Source: JAVBKE01 sp031554215 (GTDB lineage: Bacteria; Bacillota; Bacilli; JARBTR01). Taken from it: a stretch of DNA of 7,157 bases. The notes under the pieces are model-generated. The model saw only the letters and a program-made list of their open reading frames with translations, was not told the origin of the DNA and did not search any database. Numbering within the stretch: the first letter of the stretch is position 1; each line of letters begins with the position of its first letter. The DNA lies in NCBI GenBank assembly GCA_031554215.1, contig JAVBKF010000180.1:1-7157 (forward strand), in the 5' to 3' direction. Position numbers and translations under genes: made by a program. This document shows, piece by piece, positions 1 to 5,769 of the stretch.

Positions 1-325
1 CTCGTAGAATAGCGAATGTGACGAAGTCACACCGAGATATTATACGAAAGAGCGTAGTTTCTGCTTGCGGAGGCCCGATAACAAACTAGGTGCTATAGCA
101 AGCGCTTAGAAACGAAGCGTCTCGTAGAATAGCGAATGTGACGAAGTCACACCGAGGTATTATACGAAAGAGCGTAGTTACTGCTTGCGGAGGCCCGATA
201 ACAAACTAGGTGCTATAGCAAGCGCTTAGAAACGAAGCGTCTCGTAGAACAGCGAATGTGACGAAGTCACACCGAGGTGTTATACGAAAGAGCGTAGTTT
301 CTGCTTGCTAAAGCCCGATAACAAA
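1..325. repeat. Tandem array of a 120-bp structured, non-coding unit
   Basis: Two complete 120-bp copies (1-120, 121-240) are followed by an 85-bp partial third (241-325); the first copy starts at the window edge, so the array may be longer. Copies 1 and 2 differ at only two positions (37/157 and 60/180); copy 3 differs at a few more (250, 279, 309, 310, 312). The unit has stop codons in all six frames, so it is not coding. It is rich in inverted repeats: TGTGAC-gaa-GTCACA at 17-31, enclosed by CTCG (1-4) and CGAG (33-36); GCTTGC (63-68) with GCAAGC (98-103); the palindrome TGCTATAGCA (91-100); and CGCTT/AAGCG (104-120 region). I do not recognise the family. The spacing is exact and there are no unique spacers, so it is not a CRISPR array. 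Confidence 0.95.
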
Positions 326-470
326 GCACAAGAACAACCATCCAAGGAAAGGCTTGAATGCACTCCGCAACGTGCCGTGAGAATATGTGCCAATAAACCA
401 AGTAAACAACCATTATCATACGCCCACACCCAAAATCACAGTTATCGATTCCCATTTTGCAAAAGTAAAT

Positions 471-504
471 AACACAGTGTTCACCTGAATGACAATTTTT
501 CAGG
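471..504. promoter_or_regulatory. Inverted repeats upstream of the peptidase promoter (possible operator)
   Basis: Two dyads sit just upstream of the -10: AACAC-A-GTGTT at 471-481 and CCTGAA-N9-TTCAGG at 484-504. The second covers the place where a -35 box would be, as a regulator site would. There is no T-tract after it, so it is not a standard terminator. The regulator is unknown. Confidence 0.3.
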
Positions 505-513
505 CAGTATTTA

Positions 514-522
514 TGGTATGAT
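514..522 (+). promoter_or_regulatory. Extended -10 promoter of the M20 peptidase gene
   Basis: TGG-TATGAT is an extended -10 element (TGn plus a 5/6 match to TATAAT), placing the start of transcription near 529, about 28 bases before the start codon. No good -35 lies at 17 bases; ATGACA at 489-494 is too far away (22 bases). This fits an extended -10 promoter that needs little -35 contact. Position and sequence only; not tested. Confidence 0.5.
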
Positions 523-556
523 TCACTGTAAATAGTTAATATCTGGAGGTTCTTCA

Positions 557-1678
557 GTGGTTAATGAGGCACGCTTATTAAATACATTTCTAGAATTAGT
601 AAAAGTTGATTCTGAAACCAAAAACGAACGATCGATTGCTGATGTGCTAAAAAGAAAATTTACGGCTCTCGGGCTCGAGGTGTTTGAAGATGACTCAGCA
701 ACGCGTACAGGCCACGGTGCTGGAAATTTGATATGTCATTTAAAAGGAAATAAAACAGGTGTTGATCCGGTTCTGTTTAATTGTCATATGGATACGGTAA
801 AACCGGGAAACGGCATTAAACCCGTTGTTAAGAATGGCTACATTCAATCAGACGGAACAACGATACTTGGTGCAGATTGTAAAGCAGGCGTGGCTGCCTT
901 ACTAGAAACAGTCTCTATATTACAAGAAAATCAAGTTGGACATGGTGATATTCAATTTGTGATTACAGCTGGAGAGGAAATGGGGCTTGTTGGTGCTAAG
1001 GCGCTCGACCCAACGCTACTGAGGGCAAAGTATGGCTTTGCACTGGATGCAGATTGCGCGGTTGGCAGCATGAATGTTGCCGCGCCAACTCGGGTGAAGC
1101 TAACCGTTGAGATACACGGGAAATCAGCCCATGCAGGGCTGTTTCCTGAGAAGGGTGTTTCGGCAGCAATGATTGCTGGAAAGGCGATTGCGACAATGCC
1201 ACATGGTCGAATTGATTTTGAGACAACGGCTAATATTGGTACGCTTGAGGGGAAGTCTTCGCTCAATGTTGTCTGTGACTATGTGTTGGTTGAGGCGGAG
1301 GTACGGTCGCTAGAAATGAGTAAGATGGAAGCGGCTGTAGCTGAAATAAAGCAGACTTTTGAAAGTGCTGCGGCTGAATTCGGTGGCCGAATAGTGTTTG
1401 AAAAAGAAGTACTATATGTTAGCTTTAAATTTACCGAGGCAGATGAGATAGTTCAAATTGCTCAACGAGCAGCAACACGGATTGGCCGGAAAAGCGCGTT
1501 ATTTGAGGTAGGTGGCGGTAGTGATGCCAACGCTTTTAATGGATACGGAGTCCCTACAGTCATTCTTGGTGTTGGTTTTGATGATGTGCACACAAAAGTG
1601 GAGAAAATTGCGGTTGCTGAACTTAATAAAATGGCAGAAATGACGCTGGCGGTTGTGTCGGAAGTTGCAGGGGAGTAA
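557..1678 (+). CDS. M20 family zinc metallopeptidase, PepT-like (YqjE-like)
   Basis: A complete 373-residue enzyme of the M20 family, closest in layout to the PepT-like proteins (B. subtilis YqjE is of nearly the same length), which remove an amino-terminal residue from short peptides in the cytoplasm. The two-zinc site is intact: HMD at 77-79 (H77 ligand, D79), D107 in GADCKAG as bridging ligand, GEE at 139-141 (E140 general base, E141 ligand), D164 in ALDAD, and H345 near the C-terminus. The lid/dimerisation domain lies at about 178-285 and contains GKSAHAG. The start is GTG at 557, because GGAGG at 545-549 lies seven bases before it. There is no signal peptide. It is a single-gene unit with its own extended -10 promoter, and its stop abuts an IS1182 remnant that supplies a terminator. 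The exact substrate (tripeptides or other amides) cannot be told from sequence. Confidence 0.92.
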   Translation: MVNEARLLNTFLELVKVDSETKNERSIADVLKRKFTALGLEVFEDDSATRTGHGAGNLICHLKGNKTGVDPVLFNCHMDTVKPGNGIKPVVKNGYIQSDGTTILGADCKAGVAALLETVSILQENQVGHGDIQFVITAGEEMGLVGAKALDPTLLRAKYGFALDADCAVGSMNVAAPTRVKLTVEIHGKSAHAGLFPEKGVSAAMIAGKAIATMPHGRIDFETTANIGTLEGKSSLNVVCDYVLVEAEVRSLEMSKMEAAVAEIKQTFESAAAEFGGRIVFEKEVLYVSFKFTEADEIVQIAQRAATRIGRKSALFEVGGGSDANAFNGYGVPTVILGVGFDDVHTKVEKIAVAELNKMAEMTLAVVSEVAGE

Positions 1679-1861
1679 TGGAGAAAGATTGATATAGAAC
1701 CTGTCTTTGGCCAGATCAAGGCTAATTTAGGTTTTACAAGATTTCATTTACGAGGGATTTCCAAGGTTCTCATTGAGAGTAACTTGGCTTTCATGGCCAA
1801 TAACTTAAGAAAATTAGCACTGATTGCCCAACCTTTCCCCCTTCAATTAGAAACACCATGA
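1679..1861 (+). pseudogene. IS1182-family transposase, C-terminal remnant
   Basis: The frame reads RKIDIEPVFGQIK, then a segment with RFHLRG and NLRKLA, and ends at TGA 1859-1861, about 60 codons. This is the end of the DDE transposase of IS1182-type elements; E in EPVFGQIK is followed by K seven residues on, as in the E-(6)-K signature of the IS4-like superfamily. The rest of the gene, some 400 residues, is absent. The remnant starts immediately after the TAA of the peptidase gene and is in the same frame, so the join is right at the chromosomal gene's end. It is dead as a transposase. Confidence 0.85.
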
Positions 1862-1898
1862 AAAATCTGCACAATGCGATTTTTTTCATGATTTTTTT
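1857..1898 (+). terminator. Intrinsic terminator inside the IS1182 remnant
   Basis: CATGAAAAATC (1857-1867) pairs with GATTTTTTTCATG (1878-1890), with a two-base bulge, and GCA-caa-TGC (1869-1877) closes the top. Seven T residues follow at 1892-1898. It overlaps the transposase stop codon and is the only terminator seen downstream of the peptidase gene, so it probably now ends that transcript. Confidence 0.65.
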
Positions 1899-1995
1899 GT
1901 TTGGCGGGCTAGTTTTTTCCCAGCCTCTTGTCTTCAATACTAAATGGCGAAGAGCTGTAAAAAATGAAAAATTAAGATTAAAAGAACAAGATTGA
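1858..1995 (+). CDS. Possible 45-residue membrane peptide
   Basis: ATG at 1858 overlaps the transposase TGA (ATGA). The ORF starts MKNLHNAIFFMIF, has one hydrophobic stretch of about 18 residues, then a strongly basic tail ending KLRLKEQD. I see no ribosome binding site, and much of it runs through the terminator and the inferred IS end. It could be a chance ORF or the residue of two joined sequences. Reported because of the coherent membrane-plus-basic-tail layout. Confidence 0.15.
   Translation: MKNLHNAIFFMIFLFGGLVFSQPLVFNTKWRRAVKNEKLRLKEQD
1902..1927. mobile_element. Probable right end of the IS1182 element
   Basis: Read on the minus strand, this begins GAGGCTGGGAAAAAACTAGC, which resembles the GAGGCTGGGA-type ends of several Firmicutes insertion sequences (recollection, not a search). 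It lies some 40-65 bases past the transposase stop, where the end of an IS1182 element would be. The matching left end is missing, so the exact boundary is inferred. Confidence 0.35.
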
Positions 1996-2105
1996 TTTTT
2001 TTATCAGAAATTTCCAAAAAAAATGATTTTAGTTCGCGTATTATTATTAAATTTGGCGGGAAAAAAATAAAAAAGTAAAGATTGGGATGATGAGCTTCAC
2101 CCATG

Positions 2106-2201
2106 CTAATTTCTACTGTGAATATAGCAAAGCAAATGATAAAAAATAGAAACTATTACAACCAAAGTAAAAAACATGATTTGTGAGAATAATTTAGACA
2201 T
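2106..2201 (-). CDS. Possible 31-residue membrane peptide downstream of the DUF1433 relic
   Basis: The ATG at 2201 directly follows the TAA (2204-2202) that ends the C-terminal reading frame of the DUF1433 relic. The peptide begins MSKLFSQIMFFTLVVIVSI and ends in HSRN, a single predicted transmembrane helix. The ribosome binding site is poor (A-rich, no GGAGG), so it would depend on coupling to the gene before it. It may be a real small membrane protein, the start of a lost gene, or chance. No homologue is recognised, and the intact DUF1433 copy at 5770-6162 has no equivalent after it. The rest of 1996-2200 holds nothing I can name. Confidence 0.2.
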   Translation of the reverse strand: MSKLFSQIMFFTLVVIVSIFYHLLCYIHSRN

Positions 2202-2588
2202 TTAGTTTTCTTTTTGAGTTTTTTCTTCTGATTCTATTTCAGCTACTGATTTTATTTTTCTGGTTTTCTCATTTCAGCTAGTTCTGGTGACGAACTGTGT
2301 CCTCCTTGAAAACCTTCAGGAGGGTATGTTGTTGCTGAGAAATTAAGGTTTTTATCGTCATTTACATAGCCCTTAATGTCTAGGCTTCCCATTGGGGTTT
2401 TAAAGGGTTTTTCGTAATATGTAATGGTTTCAATTCCGTTATAGTTATATTTTAAATATTTCTCAATTATCGGTTTTTGAGTTTCTATAAAATTGGTTTC
2501 TGCTTTTTTATCTAACATCCATTTAAATCCTCCAATGCTTAGTTATGATGATAACGAGTGTAATTATTATTTTTTTCTTGTTTTTCAT
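2202..2588 (-). pseudogene. DUF1433-family protein, frameshifted relic (probable former immunity gene)
   Basis: This is a broken paralogue of the intact gene at 5770-6162. From ATG 2588 it reads MKNKKKIIITLV, then hits TAA at 2525-2523; compared with the intact copy there is one net extra base before the conserved AAGCAT. The core continues in another frame from about 2518 (QKPIIEKYLKYNYNGI, then GYVNDDKNL and FSAT) and stops at TAA after MRKPEK (2252). A further shift restores the C-terminal EIESEEKTQKEN, ending at 2202. Over the core about 46 of 74 residues match the intact copy. An 88-residue cytoplasmic fragment could still be made from ATG 2518, since GGAGG lies about ten bases before it. 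The cysteine of the intact copy (C23) is TGG (Trp) here. An IS3 element begins three bases before the start codon and has removed the RBS and promoter. Confidence 0.8.
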
Positions 2589-2662
2589 AGATGGGTATAA
2601 GTCAATATCTTGGACACGAAATGGGATAAAATTTATCGAAACCAATCCACTTTTCAGGATCA

Positions 2663-2717
2663 CATTGTTTCATTTAGCCCTCAAGCCAAAACCGCTTGAC
2701 CGCTAAATGAAACAATG
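2663..2717. other. Long perfect hairpin in the IS3 element, downstream of orfB
   Basis: CATTGTTTCATTTAG (2663-2677) is an exact inverted repeat of CTAAATGAAACAATG (2703-2717). Within the loop, TCAAGC (2681-2686) pairs with GCTTGA (2694-2699), giving a 15-bp stem, a 3x3 internal loop, a 6-bp stem and a 7-base loop. No T-tract follows on either strand, so it is not a typical intrinsic terminator. It could block read-through into the IS, end transcription in another way, or be a small element lodged in the IS. Confidence 0.75.
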
Positions 2718-2765
2718 GAGTAGAAAATCGTGGATTTGTCTCTCGAAAAATATTAGTGGGAGTAA

Positions 2766-3686
2766 TCACGAAGCACATTGCGAGCGTTTCTCCATTTCGT
2801 GAGGTGTTAAGTAGTTGATGCTTCCGTAAATTCGTTTGCGATTATAGAAGCCCTCAATGTACTTAAATAACTCAATATTTGCGTGATTATAATCACTGTA
2901 GCTTTGATTTACTTGCTGATAAATTTCTTCCTTCTTAAGCGTGGCATGGAATCATTCAATCGCAGCGTTATCAGAGGGGCAACCCTTCTTACTAAAGGAA
3001 TGCTTGATTTTTAGTTCCTGTAATCGTTTCTCGTATTCACGGCTTGTATATTGAGCGCCTAAATCAAAATGAAGAATCAGCTCATCATTTTCTGGATGAT
3101 AAGTTACAGCGGTCTCTAGTGTTTTCATCACTAAATCAGTGGTCATCCGTTTCCTGAATTTCCATGCAATAATTTTCTTTGAATGGAGATCTTGAATCGT
3201 AGAAAGATAGCACCATCCGCCTTTTATCGTGTGAATATAAGTAATGTCCGTTACCCATTTTTGATTGATTCCTGTTGTAGCAAAATCTTGATTTAAAAGG
3301 TTTTTACGATTTTCAATTTTGCGTTTTGAGGAGCTTACCGGCTTCCAATTCCTCACGATTTTTGAACGAAGACCCATCTTACGCATCAACTTTTGAACTC
3401 GCTTCAAAGACAATGATTCTTGTCGTTGTTTCAAGATAGCATGAATCTTGGGTGCACCAAATACACCTCGAAATTCTTCGTAAATGGATTGGATGAGACT
3501 AGACAGCCGACAGTTTTCCTTTTCACGATTCGTTTAGGTATGATTGATATGTTCATAATAAGTGGATCTTGGGATATCTAAGACCTCACACATTGTCTTG
3601 ACGTTACATTCTTCAGATGATTGTTGAATGGCTTCAATGATTGCGTTTTTGCTTACTTTTGGGCGAATATGGTCAAGGCCTTTTTT
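2766..3686 (-). pseudogene. IS3-family transposase OrfB (DDE integrase), two nonsense codons
   Basis: After the slippery site the frame reads GLDHIRPKVSKN, the usual start of an IS150-type OrfB region, and continues to TGA at 2768-2766 after EKRSQCAS. An HTH_21-like segment (IYEEFRGVFGAPKIH) precedes the rve integrase core. The catalytic residues are all visible: D in WVTDITYI, D in ILHFDLGAQYTS, and E in DNAAIE. TAA at 3536-3534 follows STYYEHINHT, and TGA at 2954-2952 stands directly after the catalytic E, where the family has Ser (TCA to TGA is one base change). Only the middle piece (about 160 residues) remains as an uninterrupted ORF, so the enzyme is inactive. Confidence 0.88.
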
Positions 3687-3970
3687 AGGATAGCATTTTC
3701 CTCCTGCAGCTTTGCCATATCTTTCTTCATTTGATTCATCTCTGCTTCCGTCACACCTGTTTCTTTACCTGGCGTATAGAGATTTATCCAACGATATATT
3801 GTTTGTGATGCCAGACCATATTTACTTGCTAGCTGCTCGACTGTAGTTCCAGTTCTATACAACTCAACAATCATTCTCTTGAAGTCTTCATCAATTTTTT
3901 TCTCTTGCCATGTTCGACACGTCCTTTTCTTCTTAGTAGAAATTCTACCAGATCGTGTCCATGGTTTCAT
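3653..3970 (-). pseudogene. IS3-family OrfA (HTH protein), start uncertain
   Basis: A helix-turn-helix of the transposase type (FKRMIVELYRTGTTVEQLAS, then KYGLASQTIYRWI) is followed by a leucine-zipper-like coiled coil (MNQMKKDMAKLQEENAILKK). The frame stays open beyond the IS right end into rep, so the true start must be inside the IS. ATG at 3970 lies only ten bases from the IS end and has no RBS; an ATT further in (about 3937) may be a mutated start codon. OrfA ends at 3653 just past the slippery site. With OrfB broken it has no partner. Confidence 0.75.
3680..3686 (-). promoter_or_regulatory. Programmed -1 frameshift slippery heptamer A AAA AAG
   Basis: In the OrfA frame the codons are CTA AAA AAG, so the heptamer A-AAA-AAG is correctly phased for -1 slippage. 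Sliding back one base continues straight into OrfB (KKGLDHIRP). This is the known way IS3-family elements make the OrfAB fusion transposase. Confidence 0.75.
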
Positions 3971-3981
3971 CCTAACATCAC

Positions 3982-4560
3982 TCATGTAAAAAGTTGTTTG
4001 AAAGGAAGAAAGTGAAAACAGCAATAAAAGGCTATATCCGTAAGTTAGAAATGACTTACAACGAAGAAAGAAATGATTATAATCCGCATTTTCATATGAT
4101 TTTGGCTGTGAATAAATCCTATTTCACTGATAAGGACTATTATATCAGTCATGGAGAGTGGCTTACTATGTGGCGTGAAGTTACTGGAATGACAGAGATT
4201 ACGCAAGTGAATGTTAAAAAAATAAACATGATGCGTGGATCAGCCGTTGAAGCGGTTGCAAAATACTCTGCGAAAGATTCAGAAATGTTACATAGTGAAG
4301 ATGTCTTTGATGCGTTTTATAAAGCGCTCAGAGGAAAAAGATTGCTAGTTTATTCAGGTCTTTTCAAGGAATACAATAAGAAATTTGAGAATGATGAACT
4401 AGAAGAATATATTAAACGTGATCAAACAGATTATTTTTATTTGCTAACTGCAAGTTGGGATTGGGCTACAGGGAGATACGTTCAAGCATATAGAGAATTA
4501 ACTTTAGAAGAAAAAGAGAAATTTCAAAAGCCATTTAAAGAATATTCGGGGAGTGATTGA
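3982..4560 (+). pseudogene. rep: Rolling-circle plasmid replication initiator (Rep_1, pC194/pUB110-like), 5' truncated
   Basis: The HUH relaxase-type Rep that nicks a plasmid double-strand origin is recognisable from KKLFERKKVK and KGYIRKLEMTYN, then the metal-binding HUH motif NPHFHMIL, then SHGEWLTMW, then motif 3 AVAKYSAKD with the presumed nicking Tyr. Roughly the first 110-130 residues are missing: the IS3 element ends at 3980 and the Rep frame resumes with TCA TGT AAA AAG. In the family a Glu usually sits four residues before the Tyr; here that position is Ala and a Glu is at -5 (from memory of the family; worth an alignment). It ends at TGA 4558-4560, four bases before the next gene. 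It cannot work alone. Confidence 0.85.
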
Positions 4561-4563
4561 CCC

Positions 4564-5022
4564 ATGAAAACAATTTTAGAAATCGCAAAATCTGCAAATG
4601 TTTCAAAAATGAAAGTGAGAAGATATATTGAAAAGTGAAACATTGTTCCGGAACAGACTGGAACAGTGTTGCGGTTTAGTGATACAGTTTCAGAGCAGAT
4701 AATATCAGCACTTTTGGAAAAAGAAGTGGAACATGTTCCGCAACAAACTAGAACAAAGTCGAAACAAACTCTTGCAGAATCGGAACAGAATGATACACTT
4801 GTTATAGTCATTGAAATGCTTAAAAAGGAATTAGAATCCAAAGGAAATCAACTTTTTAAAAAGGATAAGCAAATTGATGATTTGAATGATCGACTTGCTC
4901 ATGAGAAAAAATTAAATGAACACAATCAAATTTTATTAAAGCAAGAAAAAAACAAAAACATACTTCTAGACTTACCGAGTAAGAAAAAGACGTTTTTGCA
5001 AAGGATTATTCAAAGGTCTTAA
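4564..5022 (+). pseudogene. Plasmid replication-associated protein (DUF536-like), interrupted by TGA
   Basis: From ATG 4564 the frame gives an N-terminal helix-turn-helix of MerR/DUF536 type (MKTILEIAKSANVSKMKVRR), then TGA at 4636-4638 after codon 24, then continues without a break (NIVPEQTGTVLRFSD, a long coiled coil, and a basic end KKKTFLQRIIQRS) to 5022. With one codon restored it would be 152 residues, the usual size for this class of plasmid accessory protein that sits after rep. The gap to rep is three bases, with GGGGAG at the end of rep as RBS, so the two were an operon. A shorter product starting at TTG 4666 or GTG 4663 would lack the DNA-binding part. Confidence 0.7.
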
Positions 5023-5041
5023 TTCTCATTGAGAATTGACA
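5021..5041. promoter_or_regulatory. 17-base palindrome at the end of the DUF536-like gene, with TTGACA
   Basis: AATTCTCA-T-TGAGAATT (5021-5037) is a perfect dyad that overlaps the stop codon, and a consensus -35 box TTGACA (5036-5041) runs into it. No convincing -10 is found 16-18 bases on. It could be an operator site for the plasmid HTH protein; this is inference. Confidence 0.3.
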
Positions 5042-5063
5042 TAAATTTAAAATAGAAAAGTAA

Positions 5064-5124
5064 GAAAGCCGAGTGCTCTAACACCCTGCTTTCCCGATGA
5101 CTAGCAATTTGCCCTTGCTAATCG
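5064..5124. other. Two adjacent hairpins, candidate plasmid single-strand origin
   Basis: Hairpin A pairs GAAAGC (5064-5069) and GTG (5073-5075) with CAC (5082-5084) and GCTTTC (5088-5093). Hairpin B pairs CGAT (5095-5098) and TAGCAA (5102-5107) with TTGCTA (5115-5120) and ATCG (5121-5124). Rolling-circle plasmids carry a non-coding, hairpin-rich sso near rep, and this lies right after the rep operon. I cannot match it to a named sso class, and a terminator of the rep operon is an alternative, although the nearest T-run (5140-5145) is separated from it. Confidence 0.4.
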
Positions 5125-5206
5125 TTATTAATGCTATCATTTTTTCATCTGAAAATATAAATGAGAAAAATATTCAGAGGTGAAATATAGTTTAGGAGTT
5201 GTACTT

Positions 5207-5692
5207 ATGTTTGAATTTCAAAATGAACTATACTATTATTCACCTGATAGAGAAAAAAATCCATTTTATATAAAAACAATATCTTTAAAAACTCGAATTC
5301 AGTTTTATTTTTTTCCGTATATTACAACTATCACTGCTATGTTTATATATGGAATCGAAAATTCTGCTAATTTTATTGGTGGTATTGTGTTGGGAACGAT
5401 TTATACATTTGGATCACTTTTGTTATTGGTATTAACTCCGTATATAGCCTATTTTTTTTTAGTTAATAAATTTATTTTTAAAGAATGGTGTAGTACTAAA
5501 TTATATCAGGATTTTAATTTAGCTTTATTAACTTTCATAGCGATTTATGTTACCAGTATGGGTTTATTCTGTCTTTTTGAACCTTTGGAGAATATGGGGA
5601 ATAAAGTGACTTTTGAAATGTTAGGAGCGTTAATCATTAACTATTTGTGTTTGCAGACTCAAATTTTTGATGCTAGCCATTTTAGAGAATAA
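5207..5692 (+). CDS. Uncharacterised four-helix membrane protein
   Basis: The product is 161 residues from ATG 5207, preferred over the upstream GTG 5180 because TAGGAG at 5193-5198 stands eight bases before it. The hydrophilic, Tyr-rich N-terminus (MFEFQNELYYYSPDREKNPF) is followed by predicted membrane segments at about 32-50, 57-90, 104-124 and 136-153, the second long enough to be tight or bent. There is no signal peptide, and no catalytic motif is visible. I do not recognise the family. It sits between the plasmid remnant and the DUF1433/lipase locus, convergent with DUF1433, and shares a terminator with it. A second immunity protein is possible but unsupported by homology. Confidence 0.75.
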   Translation: MFEFQNELYYYSPDREKNPFYIKTISLKTRIQFYFFPYITTITAMFIYGIENSANFIGGIVLGTIYTFGSLLLLVLTPYIAYFFLVNKFIFKEWCSTKLYQDFNLALLTFIAIYVTSMGLFCLFEPLENMGNKVTFEMLGALIINYLCLQTQIFDASHFRE

Positions 5693-5708
5693 ATAAGAGT
5701 TGGATGAC

Positions 5709-5737
5709 AAAAACGTATCATTTTGATACGTTTTTTT
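5709..5737. terminator. Bidirectional intrinsic terminator
   Basis: AAAAACGTATCA (5709-5720) and TGATACGTTTTT (5724-5735) form a perfect 12-bp stem with a TTT loop, with T-tracts in both directions. It separates the convergent membrane-protein and DUF1433 genes and can end both transcripts. Confidence 0.85.
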
Positions 5738-5769
5738 GCTAGGAGATAAATGAATAAATTAACTTAAAT

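Larger units (their letters stand above)
2592..3980 (-). mobile_element. IS3-family (IS150-like) insertion sequence, degenerate
   Basis: Both ends can be placed. The left end reads TGGGTATAAGTC from 2592 and the right end, on the minus strand, reads TGATGTTAGGAT from 3980; in both, TGGACACGA lies exactly 20-28 bases in, and scattered matches surround it. The TG...CA termini and the length of about 1.39 kb suit the IS3 family. Inside are orfA and orfB on the minus strand with an A AAA AAG slippery site between them. The flanking triplets (AGA at 2589-2591, CTC at 3981-3983) differ, so there is no target duplication. The element now joins a DUF1433 relic to a plasmid rep gene. Confidence 0.8.

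Noticed and set aside
1..325. CRISPR array
   Set aside because: The whole 120-bp unit repeats, with no short repeat alternating with unique spacers, and there are no cas genes.
267..455. Minus-strand ORF of 62 codons with hydrophobic content
   Set aside because: It runs into the non-coding tandem repeat, has no ribosome binding site before its ATG, and the part inside the repeat is one of many random frames. The region 326-470 has no other sign of a gene.
952..1266. Minus-strand ORFs within the peptidase gene (also 996-1226 and 1462-1719)
   Set aside because: Antisense shadows of a well-supported M20 peptidase; no RBS and no recognisable protein features.
3971..4024. OrfA extended to a start at 4024
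   Set aside because: This extension crosses the IS right end at 3980 into the rep gene on the other strand, so it is an accident of the junction.
4017..4560. Functional plasmid replicon
   Set aside because: Rep lacks its N-terminal part and the accessory gene has an internal stop. No double-strand origin of pC194/pUB110 type was found in the window.
4524..4841. Minus-strand ORF of 105 codons across rep and the DUF536-like gene
   Set aside because: Ser/Cys/Phe-rich antisense translation of AT-rich coding DNA, without an RBS or family match.
4666..5022. Separate intact gene starting at TTG 4666
   Set aside because: It is in frame with the HTH N-terminus encoded from ATG 4564 and separated from it by a single TGA. 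A broken gene explains both parts better.
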